From Apostichopus japonicus (Eukaryota; Echinodermata; Holothuroidea; Aspidochirotida; Stichopodidae), in NCBI RefSeq assembly GCF_037975245.1, contig NC_092574.1, forward strand, positions 8,653,713 through 8,715,712: 62,000 nt of DNA, given 5' to 3'. Of this stretch, positions 37,500-49,769 are shown piece after piece; positions within the stretch are counted from its first letter, which is position 1; each line of letters begins with the position of its first letter. A program made the position numbers and the translations under genes. The notes beneath the pieces are model-generated. The model searched no databases. It saw nothing but the letters and a program-made list of their open reading frames with translations, and was not told where the DNA came from.

Positions 37500-38090
37500 A
37501 AATGATGAGACGGACAAAGGTCAATTGAGGTCAAAGGACAAATTGACCTGAATTGTGCGACAAAGTGTGAAATCCTCCTACACTGTATGGCGGATCACGT
37601 TTAAAATTTGGGTGGGTGGGTGACTCGACCATGAAAACTCGTTCCTGTATGACTGGTGATCACGCCAAAAGTCAGAGGTCAAATATCCCCAAGACTGTAT
37701 TCAGCCATTACCTGTTTGTCAGTATGTTGGCAAAAGTCATTAAACTACAAACTGTGTAGAGAATAATGGAATAAAAAACTTTAAAATAATACTTATGGTC
37801 AATGTAGGTCAAATGCCAAATTGGCCTAAATTTTTCGAAAAAGTGTGTCGCAAACTACTCCTTAACTGTAAGTTGGTTCAAGTTCAAACTTTGGGGTAGG
37901 TGCCTGATCATATAAACTTGTGACTGCGTGCTTAATGACCTGATAGGTCTAAAGTCAAATGCCAAAAAACCCTAAATTTTGTTTTTAGCCATTTTCTACT
38001 TGTCAGCATGTAGGAAGAATGCATTAAACCACACTATAAGTAGGAAATGATGAGACGAGTTTAAACTAATGCAGATTTTGGTATTTAGAG
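37500..38090. repeat. Divergent satellite with units of about 280 bp, two units
   Basis: Same family as 30777-31380. The word gtgcgacaaagtgtg at 37555 and its relative ttcgaaaaagtgtgtcgc at about 37835 mark unit starts. The shared segments gactggtgatcacg/gacctgatagg, gccat and cttgtcagcatg follow in order. Confidence 0.65.
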
Positions 38091-38094
38091 TCGT

Positions 38095-38534
38095 TGTTAT
38101 TGTTCTTGAATAGATGGCACCAGTTTACAACTTCGGCGTTGTTTTCTTCGATGGCCGTCAACCCCAAACAATAATATCTGTAAACCTAGAAATTTTCGCC
38201 CTTGGCGTGTAATATCCCATACTCCTTCCATTGGTTAAGTTTATTTCTCTCCACCGTGTGTAAGCTACTCGTTCAGAAATGTCCGACGTGACGTATACTG
38301 TAAACCTCTGACCACCAAACAAAATATGGCATAATGATGTATCCGATTTATGGTAACACTATCATCAAAAGGGTCTTCTGCTGCATGCACGTCTGCAACG
38401 AGCACATAGTCTGTGCATCAATGACTTGCCTGACAACGGGCCACTTTTCCATCTCATATTTTGACCTTCCTCCTAAAATTTGCGGTAAGAAAGAGATATA
38501 GAAATATCCGAAAAGTGTGAGCGGATGCTGGCGA
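38095..38534. other. Moderately GC-balanced stretch, possible 5' region
   Basis: It contains ccattgg (CCAAT complement, about 38227-38233) and gacgtgacgta (about 38283-38293, CRE-like). It could be the promoter of a plus-strand gene, but no initiation signal can be fixed. Confidence 0.25.
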
Positions 38535-38653
38535 ATGATTGTGGACAGGCTGGGTCATTTGAAAGGTTCTATTAGACAAGAAATCAATGAGACTTTTGAC
38601 CCAGTCACCCAGCAGGCACATCACGCATTGTCTTTAGAAAGATCTTTTCTAGG
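38535..38653 (+). CDS. Possible upstream exon ending in a consensus splice donor
   Basis: An open stretch starts at an ATG (38535) and ends at AGG|GTAAGT (donor at 38654), one of the best donor matches in the window. If joined to an acceptor at 40429/40430 (catcatcag|CACAG), the frame stays open into the methyltransferase exon ATG at 40455. This is only a phase-compatibility argument, and a one-in-three coincidence is easy. Reading through instead of splicing gives an immediate TAA. Confidence 0.2.
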
Positions 38654-38654
38654 G

Positions 38655-40429
38655 TAAGTTGAGTAATACTAATAGTGGTGATATACATACTAAGTATAGG
38701 CCTACCTGGGTCAGGCCTAGGCTGACATAACATATAGGATAGGCTCCATGTCCCTATTCAAGGCTAGTCAATTAAACTCTGAGATTACTTAATTAAATTA
38801 ACCTAGTGAATGTAACACAATAAATTTCGCCAACTAGGCTAGTGCAAACTTCATACCTTAATCCTAGGCAGGATAGCACAGATCTTTTTGTTATTAGCCC
38901 AGGCAAACTATATTGGCCTGATCAGACCCTGGGCTGACATAAAGTTAGGCCTAGCCTTGGTCTACAGTAGCATTTTAAATTTCGTATGTAGAAAATAATC
39001 ATTGCCAAAATAATTACAGCTACTGCATGGTGCCATTGTGAAATTATGGAAGGAATAATTTCACAATGGCACCAGGAATTTCATTAGACTATGGTCTTAT
39101 TTCAACTCGAATTTTTATCTTGCTGTTAACAAGGAACTTTTCAATCCAAAGTTCTGACGTTACAGTGTACCTAGTGTTGCTAATTGTATCATAAATTTCC
39201 TGAAATATTAAAAAATAGGTTAACTTAATTTTGATTGATTGTTCCAGGTGGCTCTGAATATTGTTTTGATTCTTCAAATGGTCTAGTAATATTATGTATT
39301 ATGTACTTTACTGTATGTGCCCACTATTCCAACCCCCCAACCCCACCCACCGCAAACAAAATGTTTTTAACTCCTTAGCGCTGACAAGTCTATGTAGTGC
39401 AGTTTGCAGAAACAGCCTGTAGGAACATTATTACATATAATCATTCAACTGCATTAGGATGCTTCAGAAAATTGGGGTAAAAGCAACTACTTATAACCTG
39501 TTTACTTTACCTCTTATATAATATATTTTGGGGGGAAGGGGTGGCAGGGATTTGATTAGAAGGTTTAATTTGACACATCAGTTCAGTAACAATTTTTGAG
39601 CCCTTTTAGCAGCTTTGATGCTGTGCACCAACTAGCCTCAATATAGCTGTGGTTTTCTTTGTCTAAATAAGATTCAAATGCCAGTTCAAAGTGATAAGTG
39701 CTCTGTTATTCACTCCTCCATGTTAATAATTAAAAGAACAATTGTACTTTTAATAAAAGTTGTGTTACAACTGTTGAAAGTGTGACTAAATAGACATCAG
39801 AAACCTTACAGTTCACTCTCACTGCTCACTATTTTTGTGAAAAAAGACTTTGGCTTCAACAGTATTTGATTTATATACTTGCCACAATTTATTTTGTACC
39901 ATTTCACCCATTAAAATGTAAATGAAAGTCTTACTTGTAAAGTTAATCATTCTGATTGATAGATTTGAAGTGCAGTTATATAATTCACACATCTGTTAGA
40001 CCAGTGGATGGGGATAGTGGGGGGGGGGGGGGGAGGGACATCCAGAATACCATATGATTCATGATGACAGGACTTTTTATTTTATTTTATATTATATTTT
40101 AAAATTTATTTTCCATGTCAACTTTGAAGTAGTTGGCATACTAAGGAAATGTGTTAATAGTACAAAAACAATTATGCGAATGGAAGGGGTGTGTTGATTT
40201 TGGTGAACATGGAGATCTGGAGGAGGCAGAGACATTTAGAGGAACAAGTGGCTTTTGCTGCTCCATAAATGCAATCCAGTGTAGTGTTCCATCTTGAGAT
40301 GGGTTAAATAGCTTCACAACAGCTCGTGAAATAATCATCATCTGGAATTTACAGAGCTCTCATTTCTGCGTTCTTCTTCAAAGGTCTTTGACCTCTTGGA
40401 CTGTGATCCCTTAGCATCATCATCATCAG
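38655..40429. other. Non-coding or intronic, nothing recognised
   Basis: AT-rich, with a G-run at 40018-40035. Possible intron between the proposed upstream exon and the methyltransferase exon. Confidence 0.35.
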
Positions 40430-40454
40430 CACAGAGGATTTCCCACCCCATTTG

Positions 40455-40614
40455 ATGGACAGAGAGGCTGAGTCTATAGCCTTGGAGAAGAAACACGTCA
40501 GAGATGTCTACGAGAAGATAGCCAAGCATTTTACTGATACGAGATACAAGGCGTGGCCGCAAGTAACAGACTTCTTGAAGGGCTTAGAACCTGGGAGTGT
40601 AGTCGCTGATATCG
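40455..40614 (+). CDS. First coding exon of a TRMT9B/ALKBH8-type tRNA methyltransferase (partial)
   Basis: The ATG at 40455 opens a 53-codon frame beginning MDREAESIALEKKH, then VYEKIAKHF, KAWPQV, FL and GSVVADIG. This is the N-terminal part of the Trm9-family class I methyltransferase domain, which modifies wobble uridines in tRNA in ALKBH8 and yeast Trm9. The MD-EA start matches vertebrate TRMT9B, whose protein begins at the same place, better than ALKBH8, where the domain is internal. The exon ends ATC G|GTATGC, a phase-1 donor at 40615, exactly before the Cys-Gly-x-Gly part of SAM motif I. I found no following exon with that motif within the window, so either the intron exceeds 21 kb or this is an isolated exon. 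Acceptor-like sites lie upstream at 40429 and 40434. Confidence 0.8.
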
Positions 40615-40615
40615 G

Positions 40616-41282
40616 TATGCTTTGAAAATTTTCATTGTAGTCTCCTATTTTACTGGTCCTCCCCCCCCCCTTACCCCTCGACAGCACTTCTCTCCCATTT
40701 CTCTCAAACAGTGTGTCTTGAATTATACTCATAAGAATGACTTTCAAACTGGACATCATTTTAAAGTAGCATTCTGCAATGACTTCAAATGGTAATAAGC
40801 CCATAGCTTGACTAACCAAATTTCCATTTCAGAAGAAGGACACGCATGGTTCTCACTCTGTCTGGAAGAAAAGTACTTGGGGGAAAGAAAAAACCTCCAA
40901 TTTGAGGCTCATAAGGTTTGAATTTTAGTGTGGTATAGTATAAAGGAGTAAATTTTCATTTTCTTTTTTTTTCTGCAAAAAGAACATTTTTGGGTAAAGA
41001 CAGAAGAAAGTTACTGTAGAAACCAACAGTAGATTCATGTTTAGTACTATGTGAACTATTTTCCAACCTAGCTTTATGACTGTTTTACACTGATAGGACT
41101 TTGCAGGAGGGGGTAGGGTAATAGGACAGGGAGAAGAGGGTGTTTTGCACGGTGGTTTCAATAATGTTTGGAATCGTTGTTTTGAGTAATACTTGGTACG
41201 CTTCGGTACAATTATTATAAGTCAGCAACTAGTCTATCTTAAGTATCAAAAATGAAAAAAAGATGAAATCAGCCTAATAACT
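40616..41282. other. Presumed intron, nothing recognised
   Basis: C-run at 40660-40670. A possible small exon between an acceptor at 40832 and gt near 40920 is open in the right phase but lacks the expected Gly-rich SAM loop, so I do not call it. Confidence 0.35.
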
Positions 41283-41536
41283 ATATGTATACATGTATGT
41301 ATGTATTTGAGATCCTCCTGCAAGCAGGAACTCGCGAAGAAGCCATCATTAGCTTATAAAAGCCGCAAGCTGACCGAAGTCAGTCTCTTAGTTTCACATT
41401 TTAACGACCATGATTATGAATAGTCAATTGTCAACAACTCTGTAAGTGGACGACATACATTAATCTTGGAGTGACTCGAACTCGGGACCTTATCATGATT
41501 GAAAGGCACCTGTGTTAACCATTGAGCTAACACTCC
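41283..41536 (-). mobile_element. tRNA-derived SINE, near full length
   Basis: On the minus strand the tRNA-like head starts at 41536 with ggagtgttagctcaatgg (A-box), followed by a B-box-like gagttcgagtc. The body contains gttgttgacaatt, gactgacttcggtcagc, ttgcggc, and ttcctgcttgcaggaggat. The tail is a CATA/TATG-type simple repeat (41283-41309). The same element occurs on the plus strand at 55405-55426 plus 57056-57280. Confidence 0.8.
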
Positions 41537-41732
41537 CCTTGTGATCCCTTTTAATTCCCTTGATCCCTTGTGATCCCTATATACTTTTGAGGAATGAAGT
41601 TTCTGGGAATTGTGTCTCCCATGCCCATTAATTTTTAATAATATTTAATATTTACACAATAATTTTGTGTTCAAACCTTCTGCAGCAGTTTTGTTTCAAT
41701 GATTCCTCTGTAAAAAACAAATAAAGTACTGC

Positions 41733-41763
<31 letters not shown>

Positions 41764-42026
41764 CTACATCCTTGCACCTTAAAGCAACTTTTCATTTTGA
41801 TATGTGATACTGAATAAATTATGCTCTGTCATAATATACCTGTTTCATTCCACCCCCCAAATGCTAGCCTTCCAATGATGACCAGTATATAAACTGCATG
41901 CCATGGGCTCTTGGTGATATTCAAACCTACATATATACAGTACTAGAGCTGATGAAATTATGAGATGGCTTTATAATAGGGAAATGTTTCCAATTAGTTG
42001 TTCATATCATATTTTATTTATGTATT
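41537..42026. other. Non-coding, short (TA)n at 41734
   Basis: The word tgatccct(t) recurs three times directly beside the SINE (41540-41580). A short TA run lies at 41734-41757. Nothing else was recognised. Confidence 0.4.
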
Positions 42027-42181
42027 TGCCTCTTTTATTTGGTATAACATCTCAAATCTTTCTAGTGTTCAATGTGAATTCATGGTAAATTTTGTACCTG
42101 CCTCTTTTATTTGGTATAACATCTCAAATCTTTCTAGTGTTCAATGTGAATTCATGGTAAATTTTGTACCTGCCTCTTTTT
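42027..42181. repeat. Direct tandem duplication, 72-bp unit
   Basis: Two essentially identical 72-bp units begin at 42027 and 42099 with tgcctcttttatttggtat, and a third starts at 42171 but stops after about 10 bp. The open frame through it is a by-product, since 72 is a multiple of three. Confidence 0.95.
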
Positions 42182-42579
42182 ATTAAAAGTGAGCAATTTG
42201 TTTTTTCCTGCTGTAAATGGGAGAAGTATTTACTGTGTGTTACAGTTGATGTATGAAATGTATGAAATAAATTGAGATAGGTGTGGGTATTGTCTGTCAT
42301 GGAATCCACTGTACTGTGTACGGGACTATACAGTAGGCTTTAATTTGGTGTACACGTAGGTTAATAAATTGTTTTTATTTTGCTTTTTGACTGCTCTCAG
42401 GACAGTCTGTACAGCACTGAACAGTTGTTAAATAGCTTTAGCTGTCCATGTGGGGCAATCTGTCAGCAGGTATGCTGCTTGTAAAAGTCTGATAATAATG
42501 ATAAAAATATGTATCTCTATAGCACTTTACATGAAAGAATATATCTCAAGGCAATTAACATGGGACTAGAGTAAAATCT
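42182..42579. other. Non-coding; interspersed-repeat fragment
   Basis: At 42515-42560 the words ctctatagcactttacat and tctcaaggcaatta resemble the fragment at 23870. Nothing else was recognised. Confidence 0.35.
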
Positions 42580-42583
42580 TTAA

Positions 42584-43591
42584 AGGATTGTCTGGTAGCC
42601 CTAAGAAGTTACCTTAAAAAAAACAATAAATAAGTTTCCAAACATGTTGTCAAAGTTTGAGAACACTAATGTTGTGTTTGACAGAGAAACAATTTTTTAA
42701 TCATTAAGGATGGACATTTCAAATATGATTTGAACAGTAACGAACGTGACGTCATCTTCGCAAATGCAGATTGCGACATAACCCACGCCCTGTACAGTAC
42801 CTACAGTAATCACAACAAAAAACGTGTTTGTATATAGATTAATATTCTTCCTCAAGTTTTCAGTGAAATTTCTTATAAATTAGATATATGTTTTTAAAAA
42901 ACTCCTTAAGCTGCCATATATGTAGTAGATCAGTGGTTTCGTGGTGTATGTGTAACACAAGATAAGTTTGAACAGCAGACTCTCCGTTGTTTACATTGCA
43001 ATGTTCAGCTCCAATGCGAAGAAAGTTAGCATGTAGGCTACTCTAACGTTTACAATCGGACAGTGCTGCGAAGCCTAAGCTTCTCAGTACTAAATTCCGC
43101 TCTGACATCGATTCCCCGAGTTTCATCTTTCGGTGTTCCAAATACTCTTCAAGTTTCTTTTTACTGTAAAGTTGATACATGAATTTGATTTCTGCGATTT
43201 TGAAGACCAGTTTATGAACTGTGGTTTGAGTGTGAGAGTATATTATGTGCAACGCTATGTACGTATACCAACTGGGCATGGTAGGCTGTATACGTTTGCG
43301 GTATGTACATATAATATAATAGGCAATCACCTGTGAGTGTTCACACGAGAGTGTATTTGCGGAAATAGGAGTGCTAACTTCAAGTCGCTCGTTTTGCCTA
43401 CTTGCCTGCACTACAACAATCACAAAATTGATGCGTTCCAACAAATGGTGCTTTTGGTGAGAAACTGGTGAATTTGAAAACCAGATTTCTACAAGAAGAA
43501 AACTTTGAATGGGGAAAGTTTTCACAGGGTTAGAAAGAGAAAAATAAGAGCTACAAGGACGATGTATTAAAATTTCCACCAGACAATTCCT
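42584..43591 (-). mobile_element. TTAA-flanked DNA transposon, non-autonomous, 1008 bp
   Basis: TTAA lies directly outside both ends (42580-42583 and 43592-43595). The termini are AGGATTGTCTGG on the left and CCACCAGACAATTCCT on the right, an inverted repeat with one indel. The element recurs inverted at 58052-59343. TTAA targets are used by piggyBac and Kolobok transposons. A 178-codon minus-strand open frame (43043-43579) is not maintained in the second copy, so I do not treat it as a gene. Confidence 0.8.
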
Positions 43592-43595
43592 TTAA

Positions 43596-43994
43596 GTACA
43601 AAATATAAGATATGTATAAGAGTATTTAAAAAACAATAAAGTGGTCAAAAGCAAACTTAGTAAAAATAAAAATTAATAAACAAACAAATAAATGAAGCAA
43701 TCAATAAATCTATCAATCAAAAAATCAATCAAAGAACTAATATTAACAAGGTTAAAACTATAAGAAACAAGATCAGTCATTAACGTATTGTTTAAAAAAA
43801 AGTGAGACTTTAGTTGTAGATCTTGTCAAAAGGAAAGAATAACCAGGGTTGTAATCAGTGTTACTGAGATCAGAATAGAATATAACCTGGGTAATAATTC
43901 TTACAGATTATTGTAAAATATTAAAATAAATCAGTTTGGCTTACCTTGCAGACAGAAATATGGTATAACTGCCTATAGGCATGAAGACTGTATA
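43596..43994. other. Non-coding, nothing recognised
   Basis: A-rich stretch with (AATA/AATC)-like words at 43665-43740. Confidence 0.4.
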
Positions 43995-44002
43995 TGTGTG
44001 AT

Positions 44003-44378
44003 CATAGGAGCCCAATTTGATTTTGGGAGGGGGGGGGGGGCTGTATAACAACTTGTCCAAAAAATATTACCAAAAGTTTTCGCGCGTTCAACATCTTATG
44101 TTCATATCATATTGGCATGCATCGGTTATTACATCGCATGCTAATAACATTGCCATGTTACTACCCTTCCATATTGGTTAGAATTATTGGGGAAGTCGTT
44201 ACAATAATAATGATAATAATAATATCAGTTTAACCATTGAAAAACACATTGCAAATTATATGTTTCTTTCAGTAGGTCCCCGAAAAAATTCTCAGCATAT
44301 TGCCCGAATTTTCATAAAAAAATTGTTGGTTGGGGGGGTTCAGCCCCCAGCCCCCCCCCCCTGCCTCCTACGCCTATG
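44003..44378. mobile_element. hAT-type MITE, 376 bp
   Basis: It is flanked by a perfect 8-bp duplication, tgtgtgat (43995-44002 and 44379-44386). The left end is CATAGGAGCCC and the right end, complemented, CATAGGCGTAGGAGG, sharing CATAGG and an AGGAG-type continuation. G and C runs lie inside both ends. (AAT)n words occur at 44205-44225. It is non-coding. Confidence 0.8.
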
Positions 44379-44386
44379 TGTGTGAT

Positions 44387-45823
44387 AATGCATAGCACCC
44401 ATATGAAACATGAATGGCTACAATATTCGTAACAGTTGCCAGGTAGTTTGGTACAGTTCAAAGATCAATTTTTTCTCGATTTTTCCATTGAAAATTGTTG
44501 AAATTTTCACACTTCTTGTGCTTCAGTCTATAAGCATTAACTTGTTATTGTGTACCAATATTCTTTTAAAAAACAGGGAGGGGTGAAGGTCAACAAGGTA
44601 CTTTACTCACATTTCATTATGCTAAGTTGATATTCATTTCACAGTGCAGACAAATACAGGTAAATAATACCATTGTTGTTGCTGCTGTATGAAAAGATTG
44701 TGCTAGATGATATTGTTTTTACAAAAAAATTAAAATTTTTACTTAATTTTTTACTGATAATAATATATACATGTGTGTATGTTAAATATAAATTTAGTAT
44801 TGGATGCAGCTCAGCACATGTCTAAAAATCTGTAGGATTTGTTAATATACCATTTACAAAGCAATATATACATTTTAAATGCAACTTTGTCTCTTTAAAT
44901 TAGTTTCAGTCAGTTGGGTGCATTCGTTTTTTACATGCAGGGTTTCACCATGTAATGACATGACAAATTCCACACAAAAATGCAGGTCCGTTCTTAACAT
45001 GGGCCTGGAAAGTGTATATATACTGTATGCCTGTATGTATACTTGTGGGAGTAGTCGGACTCCTCATAACTTACGCTTTTTCGCCGGGAGGCTAGCCCGG
45101 CTTTAGCTCATTTTGGATTTTTGATTTTTGGATTGCATGACCATGGATTTCTCTTGGGTGAAAAATCCACCGTTTTTTTTGGCCAGCCAGGTATTGAACC
45201 CACGACTTCCCAGACAGTAGGTCTCATTACTTCTATAAAATGCCATCACCGTTTTTGGGGGAACTTGGGGCGAGTTGCTCTTTATTAGATTTTTTTTTTA
45301 TAGAAATAAGGTATACAAGTTTTATTTACCAAATGGAATAATTAAATATCTTCAGGTCTGATAATTACTCTCAATTGATGAAAATTCAATTCAGTTTAGA
45401 CTTTTGATGAGATCTCTTATTTAAGTAAATGCTCAAGAGATTTGATAAAAGTTGTGGCAAAAGCATGTCAGAAGACAGATTTATAACATGACTCTATAAT
45501 TACAATCACTTTCAAACTTCAGTAAATTAAGTTTGTGAAATGTCAGTATATTGTATTCTGTCAAATCATGCACTGTCCCATCAGCCTAAACCTCTCACAA
45601 GTGGTAGGGTTTGTGAACTGCACCCCTGCTGACCCACCTTCCTCTTCCTTAGCATGAATCTTCCATTCTTAGGTAACCCTGTCCACTGAAGGAGAGACAG
45701 AATTTTCTTCTGCACCTGGGAATTGTCTGGGTCTTCCATGAGTCTTAGTCTTTCTGTTCATGGGGAGTCCTAAAATCAATTTTACTTCAAGAGTGAGTAT
45801 AAGAAACCTATTGAAATTGGTAT
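44387..45823. other. Non-coding, nothing firmly recognised
   Basis: A tRNA-B-box-like word on the minus strand (gtgggttcaatacc complement, about 45190-45205) hints at another degraded SINE. No coding signal was seen. Confidence 0.35.
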
Positions 45824-45885
45824 AGGTCAAAGGTCATAGATCAAAGTGTGAAAACTCTTTAAACATGATTACTCAAAGCATTTTT
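45824..45885. repeat. Fragment of the 145-bp repeat family
   Basis: It contains perfect AGGTCA-A-AGGTCA (45824-45836), then gtgaaaactctttaaacatgat and actcaaag, matching the order of the 17980-18408 array. Confidence 0.6.
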
Positions 45886-45951
45886 ACCTCCATGCTCAAA
45901 GGTACTGTTTGATTGCAGTCCATAGGTGGTACTGTAGGTTGCTCATAAAGA

Positions 45952-46225
45952 GAGCGTGACGGTCAAGTGGTTACACAATGGACTTGAGATCTATAGGGTT
46001 TGCAGTTTTAGTCCTAACCAGATCATTACGTTGTTTCCTTTGGGCGAGGCACGTAATTTTCATTGCCTCTCTCCACCCAGGTGTATAAATGGTGATTTGG
46101 GAGGTAACTTGTTCAATATAGTTGCACTCACCGGTTTGTGGCTGTATCCTATGGGAAGTATCCCAGGGGACCCTATTGGGTATATTGCCCCAGGGAGAGA
46201 TTGTTTAAATTATGCACACTTTGGT
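45952..46225 (+). mobile_element. tRNA-derived SINE, degraded, second family
   Basis: A tRNA-like head (gagcgtgacggtcaagtgg, then ggacttgagatc) is followed by a body with cctttgggcgaggcacg, attgcctctctccacccagg and tgtataaatgg. This head-plus-body order is common in invertebrate SINEs with a Leu-tRNA-like head (from memory). An open frame through it (to 46342) is incidental. Confidence 0.6.
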
Positions 46226-46229
46226 ATGT

Positions 46230-49200
46230 GTGGGTGTGAGAAGAACACAAATGACCAGGTGTTAAGTGTTGTCAAGTCATGTGAGCTGGCCTTGACTTTG
46301 AACAAGACTGTTAACCTTCAACTTATATTTGCAATAAAATGAAGTCTTAATGTCTGCAGTCATCCAGATACAATCAGCAAGTCTTGCTTGTATTTTAACA
46401 GCTGCAGCGCGTTAATTTACACTGATTTAGCTGAAATTAAGGAAGAGCTGCCTTCTGAATTATACGATGCTTTTGTAATGGATGTCAGTATGTTTCTCTT
46501 CAACAGTGTTTGCTTTTAAGATTGCATTTACTGCTTTGCCTACAAATTTATGAAGTCTCCAGTGAGGGGTACACAAGTTAATTCCATTTTAATCGATACC
46601 CTTTCGTATAAATCCAGGATATACCTTATATTTAATGCCTTAATTAAATTCATTTCCAGATCATCGACTTATAAGAATGCTTTTTTAATGCTCAGTGCAT
46701 TGAACCGTATATCGCTCTGTGTGTGTGTGAAACGTCGATATCTGCAGTACCCGAGATCATTGACATTTCCAGCGCAAAGCTGGACAGACCTTGTATTTTC
46801 AGATAACATTCCGCTTCGTAATTCATGCTCCATCTTTTCCACACGCTACAGTAGAAGTGGGATATTTAGTTTATATGTAGCTGAACTACGTATATGGACA
46901 GCTGTCTTTGGCAAGGTGCACAATAGTTGGGAAAACAACCAAAGGCAAACATTAGTAATTCTCGATATAAAGTCTGCCATTAAAGACTCTAAGGTTGAAC
47001 TCATTTGCATGGAAATTACAGTAATGTTGCCCATGGCTGTCTGCTATGATGTGCAGTAAACTGCACATCATACGGTAAATGTCATAGAAGGTATTAAACA
47101 CTGGAATACAGTAAATTTATGTCAAACATGAAACTGTTTTTTTCTCTCTAAGTTGCTCAACATGCAAAGACACAGAGAAACCTTACAAATGGCTATAAAC
47201 ATTGAGTAAAAGAATATCCTATCGCAGATTATTACCAAAGTAAACTGTAGATCACAATGGATCTGCAACAGCCATACATATTACACAACAAGGTTAGTCT
47301 CTTTAATACAAGGGAGAAGTTACTGCTGTATCTTATGGCCAATAAGTTTGTACAGAAATTTAAAGTTTTAGTTTTATAAATAGTTTCCGTGAAAAATAAA
47401 TATTCCATGTAATGCTGTTTTCATCCAGCACATTGAATCCAATATTGATTTAATATGTATATATATTCTGAATACTGCTGGTGACCATACACATTAAAAC
47501 ATTGTACATCATTTTAAATACATGAACATGTGGCTTGAAATGTTTGTCAAGGTTCGTTAAAATATGGATAAAGATGTATTTAAAACTCCTCTGTCTATTC
47601 CCCTCTCTTTCCTTTTAAAAATTTGAATCTGCATTTTTTTTTATCGCTGGTCAGTTTCTGCAGGTAGTTACTTGATGGGTGCTGAGTATTGGGGGGGGGG
47701 GGGTGAGTTGTATTTTCTTCTTATTTAACATTATTTCCAAAGTATCATTCGATAAATGTATCGTTTACTGAGGCTGTACATATATAGTCCATTGTCAATA
47801 CTGAAGTTAAGCAAAATGGGGATAGTTTATAAGGAGCTGGAGGAAACGTGATTTGGTAAAGAAATTGTTGATGCTCCAGTGAGTTGAACATAATTTGAAC
47901 TAAAAGGGTTTCAAAAGTCTGCAAATGTCCGGAAGCCACAGAATAACAAGGCTTACAGACACTCTACAGCAAGAATGTTTGTTATATAAAGCCTCTGCAG
48001 CAATATTCATTCTTTGGTCTGAATTGAGCAGCCAAACTCAATTTAAGTTTTTTTTTATGATTTTTTTTTAATATATTTTATTACTTTTATTGTAGGTTAA
48101 GCATGTTTCAAGTTTGGGTGGGGTTTATTTGTTAATGTAGGTTTAGCTTCAACAGACAAAGCTGTATTTTGCAGTCAGTTGACAGACAGAAGATTTGTTT
48201 ATCCACAGCTATGACGAAAGTTGTGTTTTTTTGCTGTGTATGGCTGTCTTTATTTTCATTTGGCAATGAAATCTACTTCAAATTATATTCTTTTGTTTGG
48301 GGGACTTAGTCACGCTCAAGTGGCCCTTATATTATTATTTCACACGATAAGCTTCAAGGGGTCAACAGGTTATCTACTTATCTAAATGGGGGAATTGAAG
48401 AGGTCAACGGGTTATCTAAATGGCCTCAAAATTATGTATGTATATACTAGATGACTTTGGCTTTTTGTGAAAATATTTCACAGTGAATAAATATCATCAG
48501 GTAACTCTCATTCATTAATAAACAATTACTATAGGGGTGGTTGGTGGCAGAGCTGATTTGCTTGCTAGGTAGCTCAACATTGGTTAAAAGAGAATGTCCA
48601 TTTGCTCATATGTAGAACATATGTGTCTATATTTCACAGAGGGAAACTGTTCTTTCTGGATATGGAAACATGAATATTATGGAATAAAAAATTGTATATT
48701 GTAAAATCCTTACTGGTCAATAAAATAATTAGTTGATAACCACAAATGAGTGCTAGAAATAAGAGTAAATTTCTTGTCTTCTGGTTAGATCTCACTTAAT
48801 TCCTAAACAAATTTAACTCGATCACTTGCTCCAGGGAGTTGTTATGGACTCCCTGCTTGCTCAGAATCATTGAAGATAGTTTAAAGTGGTCTTCAATTTA
48901 AAGGTTAAAAGTGGATTTTTGAGCAAGTTATATGGCAAGGTTTTTGTATTCAGTGACCCAGAAATAATTTAATTGAATAATTTGTCCCAGACAGTACTAT
49001 TTTTTTTGTGTTTTTTTTTTGGAGTGGTTGGGGGTGGGGGAGGCAGAGGTTAGAAGGGTGGGGGATTAGTATTCAGTTATAATGTATAATACAATGTAAT
49101 GAAAACAAAATTGAAAGATAAGGTGAATAAGAAAGAGACCAAAGAAAATCATGACCACTGTAAAGTGGGATCCAGGGAGTTTTTACCCCGCACAAGCACA

Positions 49201-49600
49201 GATCTTGGCATGATTTGTAAAGTTTTTTGATGATCAGTGGTTGGATATCTGCAGCCCTGAGTCCTCGGGAGGTTGTGGAATACAATCCAGATGCTGCAGT
49301 TAACCTCTGGTTTCAGGCCTGATTTACAGTAAGTAGGGTCAGTTGGAAATAATGCAAACTAGTAACATAACTGTAGACTGTGGTGCAAGTGATACTACCA
49401 TGCACCAAGAATGAGGACGTTGACATTCTTGAGCAAGAAGCATACAGTATATGAAAGATTGAACGTAATGTCCTTTTCTCAGTTTCAAATTAAGTAGAGG
49501 AATGTGAGGTGATGATAAGCCTGTACTGAACACTCTTTCTCCAAACAAATTATGGAGGATCATAATGGGCAAATCAATAATTCAGTTAGTTGAATAAGAA
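46230..49600. other. Long non-coding stretch
   Basis: Contains a 13-bp perfect hairpin (47045-47072), T-runs near 47633 and 48050, and G-runs at 47691 and 49025. A 169-codon plus-strand open frame (46550-47059) has no domain or composition that I recognise. Confidence 0.35.
47045..47072. repeat. Perfect 13-bp inverted repeat, 2-base loop
   Basis: TATGATGTGCAGT and its exact complement are separated by two bases. Too short for a microRNA precursor; function unknown. Confidence 0.9.
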
Positions 49601-49607
49601 GTTGAAA

Positions 49608-49768
49608 AGTTAGTGACACCTGAAGCCCAGCAACTAAAAGGATTCTACTTAAGGGTCCTGCATTGAGTCAAAGAGAAGATGAGGGCCCTTGAAAGTTAGT
49701 GACTCTGACAGCCAGCAACTGAAAGGATTCTTCTTGAGGGTCCTGCATTGAATCAAAGATAAGATGGG
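49608..49768. repeat. Imperfect tandem duplication, 86-bp period
   Basis: agttagtgac...cagcaact-aaaggattct-ctt-agggtcctgcattga recurs from 49608 and 49694. Confidence 0.85.
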
Positions 49769-49769
49769 G

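Noticed and set aside
40833-40919. Second exon for the TRMT9B-like gene
   Set aside because: Open in phase with an acceptor-like cag, but the required Gly-rich SAM loop is absent.
43043-43579. 178-codon minus-strand open frame
   Set aside because: It lies inside a TTAA transposon and the second copy does not keep the frame open; no domain is recognisable.
46550-47059. 169-codon plus-strand open frame
   Set aside because: No known domain, no plausible splice context and an ordinary AT-rich setting; length alone is weak evidence.
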